A stretch of 49,536 nucleotides of DNA, from positions 1-49,536 of the forward strand of contig JAFTRV010000007.1 of the NCBI GenBank assembly GCA_017462065.1, read 5' to 3'. The translations under genes and the position numbers were made by a program. How positions within the stretch are numbered: the first letter of the stretch is position 1; the number at the start of each line of letters is the position of its first letter. Shown here piece by piece: positions 1 through 6,570 of the stretch. The notes below the pieces were generated by a model. That model worked only from the letters and a program-made list of their open reading frames with translations. It was not told the origin of the DNA and did no database searches. This DNA comes from Bacteroidaceae bacterium (GTDB lineage: Bacteria > Bacteroidota > Bacteroidia > Bacteroidales > Bacteroidaceae).

Positions 1-71
1 AGCCTGTCTTTATATTGAGTGATACCCCTACGAGTTGGCTGTTGTAAGTTCTTTTAAGGCTTCTGACTTGG

Positions 72-94
72 TGCGTCTCTTAGTTCGAGACGCA
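72..94. other. Hairpin in the leading intergenic region
   Basis: Positions 1-303 hold no gene. This 8-bp perfect inverted repeat (TGCGTCTC, loop TTAGTTC plus one T, GAGACGCA) is followed by ACAATTTTCC, so it could end transcription from a gene left of the window. A second hairpin, GTCTCT-AACTA-AGAGAC at 245-261, shares the GCGTCTCT word and lies about 40 nt before the first start codon, in the probable 5' leader of the secreted protein gene. The rest of this stretch is AT-rich and shows nothing else that I recognise. Confidence 0.4.
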
Positions 95-303
95 ACAATT
101 TTCCTATAAATCGCTACAAAATTAGCAAATTTTAGATACAAACAAACGGTTATTACTTAAAACTTTAGGAATTGTGGTCATAAATTAACTAAATTGTTGT
201 AAAAAAACCACCACAACTGCTCAATTTTCTCATACTTTATTTGCGTCTCTAACTAAGAGACTAATATTTACTAGAAATTAATTGTTTTAAACCTTAATAA
301 CTT

Positions 304-2556
304 ATGAGAAAATTTACTTTATTGGTAGCATCTTTGTTTATAACAATAGGTGCTATGGCTCAGAATTTTGTTGAGCCGCAGGTAGGCAGGTACTACATTA
401 TTAAAGGTACGCATTCTACAAATCCGTGGTTGACGGCAACTGTAGAAAGTGGCGGTATCGATGTTGCTGCAAATGAATCTGGCGCAGCAGTCTTCTTAAG
501 AACAGCGAATGGTCTGCAAGCTGTTTCAACAGGTAAGTATATTGGTATAAACGGAGGTCAAATCTCTTTGGTCGATGCGGAAACTCCGGTGACATTTGAG
601 GCGACCGGCACGAACAATATGTATGCCATAAAGGTAAATAACAATAACGAACGTTATCTTCATAATAACCAATCCGATTATACAAGAGAAGGTACGAAAG
701 GTGCCTCCAGTAACAACGCTTTCGGTTTTATTGAGTTTATGGCCGACGGCATATACACTATAAATAATGTGTATGATAATCGTGGTACATTATGTTATGG
801 CGTTTATAATGGGGCGGAATACTTTGGTCTTACCGATATTACATTGACAGCTGGCGGTACGAACTACGCACAAAACAACGTTTCCGTGGAAAATACGGCA
901 AACAAATATTGGTATGTGGTTACAACGACTAATGGAACATATTTGTTCAACCTCGGCAAGCATATGTTCTTGCAGAATTGCAGCCAAACAGCGGCTCTGG
1001 ATGCGAATTCTCCGGAGAAGGCTGCTTGCGGTGACGCTGTAGCTGTGCATGGGTGGGAAAAGAGAGATACTTATGTATGTATAAAGGATGGCAGCAACTA
1101 TCTCTCATTCTCTTGCGGCTGGGCGCCAAACGATGGACAGGTAAGGTGGGTCGGAACTTATGAAGCGGAAGGAAACAACCTGACTCTTACTCCCGTAACC
1201 GGTGTCGAGGCAAACTATGCAGATGCTATCGCTACAGTAAATAAGAAGATTGAACGCAATGAGCTGAAAATAGCTTTAAACTCACTCATTGAGCAGGTTG
1301 TGGCTTGGAATGCTGCAGGCATTATCGGTGAAGGTGTAGGCCAGCGTTCTTCAACTAACGAGAATGCCGTAAATGATTTCAATGCAATAGTCGAATACTA
1401 CAATGGTATTACAAATACAACAGAGCCTTCTGCAATTCAGGAAAAGATAGACGAACTGCAGGCTATTATCGATTCATACTCAATCATAAACATGCCTGTA
1501 GACGGTAAGGCTTATACATTCAAGAATGTACAGAAAGACGCACCGGCAAAAACTACATGGATTGTAGCTGCAGAAAATACCTTGAACCTTACTATGACTG
1601 AATCTGAAGCTACTCCATTTATTTGTCGCAAGCTTGATGATGGCAAATATGCATTTGTAAACAATGCAGGTAAATATCTTTGCTGGAGAAGTTCAAGTGC
1701 TGGAGGTATTAGAGATGCATATGATACGTCTGAAAAAGCTTGGACCGATGTTACTATTACTAAAATGACTACAGCTCAAAATGTTTCAGGCGATCTTACT
1801 TCAACAAGATATGTGTCTGTTTGGGCTCGTAGATATGAAGCTGGTGGTGATGGAGTTCTAATTGTCAAGAAAGAAGCTGACGGCACGTTGCCAACATTCA
1901 ATACATCAAGCGGCGATTATTGGGGAACAGACTTCTCTTCTGCATTCATTATGGATGAGGTCGAATACGCCAATAAACCCGTCTTGAACGCAGTAGGTAC
2001 AAGCCCGTTGCTTACAAGCGAGTTGCACAACACTGCAATGGCTACATTCAGCGCTCCTTTTGCGACAGTGGTTCCTGAGGGCGTTACAGCATACTATGCA
2101 ACCGCAGGCGACGGCTTTGTAACACTTAATGCTGTTGCCGCTACCGCTGCAGTTCCTGCAAATACCGGTGTTGTTTTGGTTGGCACAGAGGCCGGTAGCA
2201 TAACAATGGCTCCTGCGGCAGGCGAAACGGCGGCGACTATCGAGAATAATGTTCTTGCACATTCAGCAGGCGCGGCAAAGGACATTCCCGCAAACTCATA
2301 TATTCTTTCAGCGTTTAACGGCGAGGCCGGTTTCTATCGTACTTCTGCCGGTACTCTTGCGATGAACAAGGCTTATATCGCAGCCGAGTCACAGAACCAG
2401 TCAATCGAGGTTCGCTTCCCCGGCACAACTGCAATCGAGGAGGTGAAAGGTGAAAACGGCGTAGAGGCTGTCTACGACCTCCAGGGCCGCAGAATCAACG
2501 AGATTACCAAGCCCGGCATCTATGTTGTAGGTGGCGTCAAGAGAGTTGTGAAGTAA
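304..2556 (+). CDS. Secreted protein of unknown function with type IX-like C-terminal sorting tail
   Basis: A 750-residue protein with an N-terminal signal peptide (MRKFTLLVASLFITIGAMA, probable cleavage before Gln20). The first 300 residues are rich in Gly, Asn, Thr and Tyr and look like beta-sheet, possibly beta-trefoil or lectin-like; a helical stretch follows at about 300-395, then another beta-rich block with YAFVNNAGKYLCW. The last 35 residues (VYDLQGRRI, KPGIYVVGG, VKRVVK) match the C-terminal tail common on Bacteroidota exported proteins, which resembles the Por/type IX sorting domain. No catalytic motif is visible. The N-terminal half uses more AT-rich codons than the C-terminal third, which is repetitive in Ala, Thr and Val. 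A carbohydrate-binding or adhesive surface role is plausible but only inferred. A peptide gene lies 111 nt downstream on the same strand. Confidence 0.8.
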   Translation: MRKFTLLVASLFITIGAMAQNFVEPQVGRYYIIKGTHSTNPWLTATVESGGIDVAANESGAAVFLRTANGLQAVSTGKYIGINGGQISLVDAETPVTFEATGTNNMYAIKVNNNNERYLHNNQSDYTREGTKGASSNNAFGFIEFMADGIYTINNVYDNRGTLCYGVYNGAEYFGLTDITLTAGGTNYAQNNVSVENTANKYWYVVTTTNGTYLFNLGKHMFLQNCSQTAALDANSPEKAACGDAVAVHGWEKRDTYVCIKDGSNYLSFSCGWAPNDGQVRWVGTYEAEGNNLTLTPVTGVEANYADAIATVNKKIERNELKIALNSLIEQVVAWNAAGIIGEGVGQRSSTNENAVNDFNAIVEYYNGITNTTEPSAIQEKIDELQAIIDSYSIINMPVDGKAYTFKNVQKDAPAKTTWIVAAENTLNLTMTESEATPFICRKLDDGKYAFVNNAGKYLCWRSSSAGGIRDAYDTSEKAWTDVTITKMTTAQNVSGDLTSTRYVSVWARRYEAGGDGVLIVKKEADGTLPTFNTSSGDYWGTDFSSAFIMDEVEYANKPVLNAVGTSPLLTSELHNTAMATFSAPFATVVPEGVTAYYATAGDGFVTLNAVAATAAVPANTGVVLVGTEAGSITMAPAAGETAATIENNVLAHSAGAAKDIPANSYILSAFNGEAGFYRTSAGTLAMNKAYIAAESQNQSIEVRFPGTTAIEEVKGENGVEAVYDLQGRRINEITKPGIYVVGGVKRVVK

Positions 2557-2574
2557 GTAGCCCCACCCTCCAAA

Positions 2575-2602
2575 GTTGAGGGCTGAGAGTTTAGAGTTGA
2601 GG
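2575..2602. repeat. Two 14-nt repeat units (GTTTAGAGTTGAGA type)
   Basis: Two adjacent 14-mers, GTTGAGGGCTGAGA and GTTTAGAGTTGAGG, lie just after the stop codon of the secreted protein gene. The same 14-mer dimer occurs again at 4339-4366. It sits between the secreted protein and the small peptide gene and does not look coding. Confidence 0.6.
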
Positions 2603-2612
2603 AAACATGTAG

Positions 2613-2634
2613 GGGCAAACCGGCGTGTCTGCCC
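2613..2634. repeat. Short hairpin with GGGCA/TGCCC arms, dispersed-repeat type
   Basis: The text around GTAGGGGCAAACC and GTGTCTGCCCGG forms a small stem (GGGCA with TGCCC). From memory, very similar sequences are scattered in many copies between genes of Bacteroidales genomes; only this copy is visible in the window. It separates the secreted protein gene from the peptide gene. Confidence 0.4.
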
Positions 2635-2667
2635 GGCACAAAGAACCAAAAATAAATTAGGAATAAT

Positions 2668-2826
2668 ATGAAAAAGAATTATACAGCTCCTCTTATGACA
2701 GAGGTAAACGTAGAGGCAGAGAACATGCTCGCTGCGTCAATTATTAAAAGTGAAAATACACTGACTACCAATCAGGCCTGGAGCAACGAGAACCGTGGCT
2801 CATGGGGCGACTTGTGGAGCAAGTAA
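2668..2826 (+). CDS. 52-residue peptide, MKKxYxxP family, function unknown
   Basis: Short open frame with an ATG preceded by the AT-rich leader typical of this phylum (AATAAATTAGGAATAAT). The peptide starts MKKNYTAPLMTEVNVEAENM, continues LAAS, and ends in a polar, Trp-rich tail (WSNENRGSWGDLWSK, three Trp). The start pattern MKK.Y..P followed by a Val/Glu-rich stretch and a Leu-Ala-Ala-Ser step is one I recall from many 45-80-residue hypothetical proteins of Prevotella and relatives; no function is known to me. It has no signal peptide of normal hydrophobicity and no transmembrane segment. It follows the secreted protein gene by 111 nt on the same strand and is followed by a terminator at 2980, so the two may share a transcript. 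A precursor of a processed peptide is possible but not shown. Confidence 0.65.
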   Translation: MKKNYTAPLMTEVNVEAENMLAASIIKSENTLTTNQAWSNENRGSWGDLWSK

Positions 2827-2887
2827 GGCCCCTCCCTAACCCTCCCCATGGAAGGAGACCGGATAGCTTGCAAGCGGTAGCGTAGTC

Positions 2888-2914
2888 ATCTTAGTGACCT
2901 TAGTTATCTTAGCT
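2888..2914. repeat. Three 9-nt units around CTTAG
   Basis: Tandem ATCTTAGTG, ACCTTAGTT and ATCTTAGCT. A longer, related array with the same CTTAG core is at 4371-4452. It lies directly after the peptide gene, in the 264-nt stretch before the histidine kinase. Confidence 0.55.
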
Positions 2915-2937
2915 ATCAAAGAAAATATTATACAAGC

Positions 2938-2963
2938 TTAATAATGAATCTTTTCATTATTAA
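2938..2963. other. 11-bp perfect hairpin
   Basis: TTAATAATGAA pairs with TTCATTATTAA around a TCTT loop. It is AT-only apart from one G-C pair, lies just before the terminator at 2980, and may stabilise the 3' end of the peptide transcript. Confidence 0.4.
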
Positions 2964-2979
2964 ATTAGGTTTAAATTGG

Positions 2980-3009
2980 AAGGTACCCGCCTGTGAAGGC
3001 CGGTACCTT
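2980..3009 (+). terminator. Probable terminator of the secreted protein/peptide unit
   Basis: AAGGTACC and GGTACCTT form an 8-bp stem, extended by GCC/GGC after a C-C mismatch, with loop TGTGAA, followed by TTTGCC and later a CTCTTTTT stretch. It closes the region after the small peptide gene. Confidence 0.55.
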
Positions 3010-3090
3010 TGCCTGTAAAATGCTCTTTTTCCTCTCCTAATATACTAAACCGTAGATTGTTCCGTTATTTTTTTTGAAATATGATGTGTC

Positions 3091-4239
3091 ATGAAGTGGT
3101 TCAGTAATTTTCATAATGTAAAGTATCTGCTCATTCTTGTCGCTGCTCTGATAGCTGCGGCATCTCTCTTTGTGTCGGATATTCTTGTGAAGGACCTTGA
3201 GCGTGAAGAGAGAAACAAAATGATGGTATGGGCGTCGGCGATGAGCTCTCTTATCAATGCCGACCTGAACGAGAACGTCGCTCTTGAACAGAACATCCTG
3301 AGCAGTAATAACACTATCCCGGTTATTCTTACCGACGACAAAGGCTCAATCATCCAGTATAACAATATTGAGATTGCCGCATCAAAGGATACTCTTGCCG
3401 TACTCATGGAACGTGTCGCCGAAATGCGCGGCAAAGGGAATGTTATCCCGATTTCTGTCGAGGGGCTTGAGGGACAGTATGTCTGTTACGACGACTCTGA
3501 AATTCTTATCCGCCTTTCAAATTATCCTTATGTGCAGCTCGCTGTCGTGGTGCTGTTCTTCGTGATATGCATCGTTGCTGTGGTAAGCTCTAAGCGTGCC
3601 GAACAGAACCGTGTGTGGGTTGGTCTCTCTAAAGAGACTGCGCACCAGCTGGGAACGCCGATATCTTCTCTTATGGCGTGGATGGAGATTCTTAAGAGCA
3701 AATATCCCGACGACTCTCTGCTGAATGACATGGGACACGATGTGGAGCGTCTGCAAAGGGTGGCTGAGCGTTTTTCAAAGATTGGCTCTATGCCCGAGCC
3801 TGCTGCTGAGGATATCGTGACTGTGGTCGAAAGGGCGGTGGAATATATGAAACGCCGTAGCCCGGCAAAGGTGCAGTATGTCGTGGAGTTCCCGAAAAGG
3901 CCTCTGATAGTGCGCATGAATGCTCCGCTGATAGAGTGGGTGATCGAGAATCTGTGCAAGAATGCGATAGATGCCATGAACGGTGACGGGGTAATAACGG
4001 TATCGGTGTCGCATGACAGTTCTAAGGCTTATGTCGAGGTCGCTGACACGGGAAAGGGTATTCCTAAGGGCAAACGCAATCGTGTGTTCGACCCTGGCTT
4101 CACAACCAAGAAACGTGGCTGGGGACTCGGGTTGTCGTTGGCCAAAAGAATTATGGAGGAGTACCATAAGGGGAAAATCTTTGTCAAGAAAACTGCTCCC
4201 GGCAAGGGCGCGACATTCAGAATGGAACTGAGGAAATAA
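3091..4239 (+). CDS. Membrane sensor histidine kinase (orphan)
   Basis: A 382-residue kinase with membrane segments at about 10-32 and 147-167 that flank a sensor region of about 115 residues with no domain I recognise. The phosphoacceptor is His185 in the H-box KETAHQLGTPISSL. The ATP-binding domain shows the N box (NLCKNAIDAM, about 287-296), G1 (VADTGKGIP, 317-325), an F box (FDPGFTTK) and G2 (GWGLGLSL, 343-350). There is no HAMP domain: only about 15 residues separate the second membrane segment from the H-box. No response regulator gene is adjacent, so its partner must be elsewhere. The TAA stop forms the start of a heptamer repeat array. The kinase assignment is firm; the signal is unknown. 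Confidence 0.92.
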   Translation: MKWFSNFHNVKYLLILVAALIAAASLFVSDILVKDLEREERNKMMVWASAMSSLINADLNENVALEQNILSSNNTIPVILTDDKGSIIQYNNIEIAASKDTLAVLMERVAEMRGKGNVIPISVEGLEGQYVCYDDSEILIRLSNYPYVQLAVVVLFFVICIVAVVSSKRAEQNRVWVGLSKETAHQLGTPISSLMAWMEILKSKYPDDSLLNDMGHDVERLQRVAERFSKIGSMPEPAAEDIVTVVERAVEYMKRRSPAKVQYVVEFPKRPLIVRMNAPLIEWVIENLCKNAIDAMNGDGVITVSVSHDSSKAYVEVADTGKGIPKGKRNRVFDPGFTTKKRGWGLGLSLAKRIMEEYHKGKIFVKKTAPGKGATFRMELRK

Positions 4240-4335
4240 CGATTAACGATTAACGAGGAACGAGGAACGAGGAACGATGAACGAGTAACGAGTAACGTGG
4301 AACGTTTAACGATTAACGATTAACGAGGAGCGAGT
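4238..4335. repeat. Fourteen 7-nt tandem repeats, consensus AACGA(T/G)(T/G)
   Basis: Fourteen consecutive heptamers occupy exactly 98 nt: AACGATT, AACGAGG, AACGATG, AACGAGT, AACGTGG, AACGTTT, and a last variant AGCGAGT. The first unit shares its AA with the kinase stop codon TAA. The units vary mostly at positions 6-7. No protein, hairpin or promoter explains the array, and it is not a CRISPR, since there are no spacers. Confidence 0.9.
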
Positions 4336-4338
4336 AAA

Positions 4339-4366
4339 GTTTAGGGTTGAGAGTTTAGAGTTGAGA
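4339..4366. repeat. Two 14-nt repeat units, second copy of the GTTTAGAGTTGAGA dimer
   Basis: GTTTAGGGTTGAGA is followed directly by GTTTAGAGTTGAGA. This is the same dimer as at 2575-2602. It lies between the heptamer array and the CTTAG array. Confidence 0.75.
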
Positions 4367-4370
4367 GATT

Positions 4371-4452
4371 ATCTCCCTTAGTCACCCTTAGTAGCCCTTA
4401 GTTGCCTTTAGCCCCTTAGTCTTCCTTAGTTGCCCTTAATTATCCTTAGCCA
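4371..4452. repeat. About eight degenerate units around CCCTTAGT
   Basis: Successive 9-11-nt units share a C(C)CTTAG core (CCCTTAGTCA, CCCTTAGTAG, CCCTTAGTTG, then CCTTTAGCC, CCTTAGTCTT, CCTTAGTTG, CCCTTAATTAT, CCTTAGCCA). It is the longer relative of the array at 2888-2914. This part of the 4240-4835 gene-free stretch shows no coding signal. Confidence 0.7.
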
Positions 4453-4568
4453 CCTTTGACAATGCCGTCTTATCGCAACCCAAGCGGTGCCACGTTGCGG
4501 TACTATGCTTGACCAATTGCTGCCGGCACTGTCGAAGCTGACGCTTTAACCCCACTCTGTGGGCTTGA

Positions 4569-4630
4569 AGTTGCTTACGCTCGCAGTGAGATTACAAGTA
4601 AACTTGTATCTCGCTCGCTTACTCGCAACT
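4569..4630. repeat. Large imperfect inverted repeat
   Basis: A 62-nt sequence folds back on itself: outer arms AGTTGC and GCAACT, inner arms ACAAGT and ACTTGT around AA, with further matches such as GAGAT/ATCTC and GCTCGC/GCGAGC after small shifts. It sits between the repeat arrays and the yceD promoter region. It resembles dispersed intergenic repeats I recall from Bacteroidales, and could also terminate or process read-through from the kinase side. Confidence 0.55.
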
Positions 4631-4714
4631 TTCTCCTTTCATGCTTATCCATTAATTTTTGCCTTGTTCCGAAGTTTTTTTGTCAATTTAGGCGTTTCTA
4701 AAGAATTTTATTAC

Positions 4715-4722
4715 TATCTTTG
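4715..4722 (+). promoter_or_regulatory. Possible -7 element upstream of yceD-rpmF
   Basis: TATCTTTG matches the Bacteroidota -7 consensus TAnnTTTG and lies 113 nt before the yceD start. No good -33 TTTG sits at the ideal distance, so the call is tentative. Confidence 0.35.
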
Positions 4723-4835
4723 TGACCTAAATTCGGATAGTAAGGGTGGTTTGTGCTGCTTTTGTAGCATAAATTATTGATAATATTGATTTTATAGAGC
4801 AACTTATATTATTGTAGTGTTGATTTAGTGTAGCG

Positions 4836-5375
4836 ATGGGAAGATTTAATAAATATAATGTTGACCTTAAGGGATTGAAAACAGCGTCCCTGAATCTTGA
4901 ATTTGACCTCGATAATGCCTTTTTTGGCGATATCGATGGAGAGGAGTTTCAAAAAGGTGCTGTCAAGGCCTTTGTAACAGTGAAAAAGAATCGTGACGTT
5001 TTCGATTTTCACTTTGCCTTGAAGGGTACCGTGGTTGTTCCCTGTGACCGCTGTCTCGACGACCTTGAGATAGATGTGGAGACAGAGAACACTTTGAGAG
5101 TGAAACTTGGTGACGAGTATGCCGACGAGGGCGATATCGTTGTCGTGCCGGAACAGGATGGCGACCTTAATATCGCATGGTATCTCTACGAGTTCATTGT
5201 CTTGGCGTTGCCAATGAAGCGTGTGCATGCACCGGGCAAGTGCAACCACGAAATGACGGGCCGCCTGAAAAGACACTCCGCCGAAAACGACAGCAACGAT
5301 GCTGGCAGCGAGGAACAGTATTATGACCCTCGTTGGGAAGGTTTGAAGAATATACAAATTGATGAAGATAATTAA
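4836..5375 (+). CDS. yceD: DUF177/YceD family protein
   Basis: A 179-residue soluble acidic protein of the YceD/DUF177 family, whose genes almost always precede rpmF; family members are linked to 23S rRNA or ribosome assembly. The family signature is visible as a beta-rich middle with VVVPCDRCLDDLEI (about 69-82) and an acidic central stretch. The C terminus (YYDPRWEGLKNI) is a common ending, the WxxL part being shared by bacterial YceD proteins. rpmF follows after 12 nt, so they are almost certainly co-transcribed. The exact biochemical role is not settled. Confidence 0.88.
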   Translation: MGRFNKYNVDLKGLKTASLNLEFDLDNAFFGDIDGEEFQKGAVKAFVTVKKNRDVFDFHFALKGTVVVPCDRCLDDLEIDVETENTLRVKLGDEYADEGDIVVVPEQDGDLNIAWYLYEFIVLALPMKRVHAPGKCNHEMTGRLKRHSAENDSNDAGSEEQYYDPRWEGLKNIQIDEDN

Positions 5376-5387
5376 AAAGTAAGAAAA

Positions 5388-5573
5388 ATGGCACATCCTA
5401 AAAGAAGACAATCAAAGACAAGAACTGCCAAGAGAAGAACTCATGACAAGGCAGTAGCTCCTACATTGGCAATTTGCCCTAACTGTGGTGAGTGGCATGT
5501 ATATCACACCGTATGTGGTGCGTGTGGTTATTACAGAGGCAAGCTCGCTGTAGAGAAGCAGGCTGCAGTCTAA
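5388..5573 (+). CDS. rpmF: 50S ribosomal protein L32
   Basis: A 61-residue ribosomal protein starting MAHPKRRQSKTRTAKRRTHD, the standard L32 basic N terminus. It carries a zinc ribbon with two CxxC pairs (CPNC and CGAC), so it is the zinc-binding form. It binds the large subunit near the peptidyl transferase region. It is translated from the yceD-rpmF transcript, which ends at the terminator from 5627. In Bacteroides relatives I recall fabH following rpmF and preceding era; fabH is not present here. Confidence 0.97.
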   Translation: MAHPKRRQSKTRTAKRRTHDKAVAPTLAICPNCGEWHVYHTVCGACGYYRGKLAVEKQAAV

Positions 5574-5626
5574 ATAATTAATCTTCTGCATGGGCAAAAG
5601 CTCGTGCGGCAGTTATGTACGTAAGC

Positions 5627-5662
5627 AAAAACGCACCACGGCATTGTTGTGGGTGCGTTTTT
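5627..5662 (+). terminator. Terminator after rpmF
   Basis: An 11-bp perfect stem, AAAAACGCACC with GGTGCGTTTTT, around a 14-nt loop, ending in T residues. It separates yceD-rpmF from era, whose ATG is only 20 nt further on. Confidence 0.85.
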
Positions 5663-5681
5663 CGCTATATAAAGAAATCAT

Positions 5682-6566
5682 ATGCATAAAGCCGGTTTTG
5701 TAAATATTGTAGGCAACCCCAATGTGGGCAAATCGACGCTGATGAATCTGCTTGTAGGCGAGAGAATATCAATCGCCACATTCAAGGCTCAGACCACGCG
5801 CCACCGTATCATGGGTATACTTAACACCGATGACGCACAGATAGTGTTTTCCGACACCCCTGGCGTGCTTAAGCCCAACTACAAGCTGCAGGAGGCGATG
5901 CTGCGCTTCTCACGTTCAGCGTTGAGGGACGCCGACGTGTTGCTGTATGTGACCGACATGGTCGAAAGTCCCGAGAAGAACAGCGACTTCATCGACGAGG
6001 TACGCAAGCTCGATGTGCCTATCCTTGTGCTCATAAACAAGATTGACCTGGGCAATCAGAGCGAGCTGGTGAAAAAGGTCGAGCAATGGCATGCCATTCT
6101 TCCCGAGGCGGAGATACTTCCCATTTCGGCTTTGGCAAAGTTCAATGTCGATGTAGTGATGAGACGCATCATGGAGCTGTTGCCGCCGTCGCCGCCCTAC
6201 TTCGACAAGGACCAGCTTACAGACAAGCCGGCGCGTTTCTTTGTCACGGAGATTATCCGTGAGAAGATACTCCTGCACTACGACAAGGAGATACCCTATG
6301 TGTGCGAGGCTGCTGTCGAATATTTCAAGGAGAAAGAGGGCAGCATATATATCAAGGCTCTCATTTACGTAGAGCGTGAGTCGCAGAAAGGCATTATTAT
6401 TGGCCACGAAGGCGTTGCGCTTAAGCGTGTGGCGACAGACGCCCGCCGTGAGCTTGAGAAGTTCTTCGGCAAGAAGATATTTTTGGAGATTTATGTAAAG
6501 GTCGATAAGGACTGGCGTAACAGCGACCGTCAGCTGCGCCGTTTCGGGTACGACCAAAAAGATTGA
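5682..6566 (+). CDS. era: GTPase Era
   Basis: A 294-residue ribosome-assembly GTPase that binds the 3' end of 16S rRNA and aids 30S maturation. G1 is GNPNVGKS (11-18), G2 Thr lies in QTTRHR (38-42), G3 is DTPG (58-61), G4 is NKID (119-122), and G5 SAL is near 150. The C-terminal KH RNA-binding domain covers about 200-290 ([14 protein letters not shown]-like region near 265-275, VKVDKDWR after it). Length is usual for the family. der starts 4 nt after the stop codon, so the two GTPases are co-transcribed. The short gap to the terminator at 5627 leaves little room for a promoter, so partial read-through from rpmF may feed this operon. Confidence 0.97.
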   Translation: MHKAGFVNIVGNPNVGKSTLMNLLVGERISIATFKAQTTRHRIMGILNTDDAQIVFSDTPGVLKPNYKLQEAMLRFSRSALRDADVLLYVTDMVESPEKNSDFIDEVRKLDVPILVLINKIDLGNQSELVKKVEQWHAILPEAEILPISALAKFNVDVVMRRIMELLPPSPPYFDKDQLTDKPARFFVTEIIREKILLHYDKEIPYVCEAAVEYFKEKEGSIYIKALIYVERESQKGIIIGHEGVALKRVATDARRELEKFFGKKIFLEIYVKVDKDWRNSDRQLRRFGYDQKD

Positions 6567-6570
6567 TGAT

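Noticed and set aside
4238-4452. Possible CRISPR array in the repeat-rich stretch
   Set aside because: Units are 7 to 14 nt, directly adjacent and without spacers; no cas genes are near.
4559-4780. 73-codon forward frame in the gene-free stretch before yceD
   Set aside because: It runs through the inverted repeat and over the -7 element of yceD, has no family features and composition typical of chance frames in AT-rich DNA.
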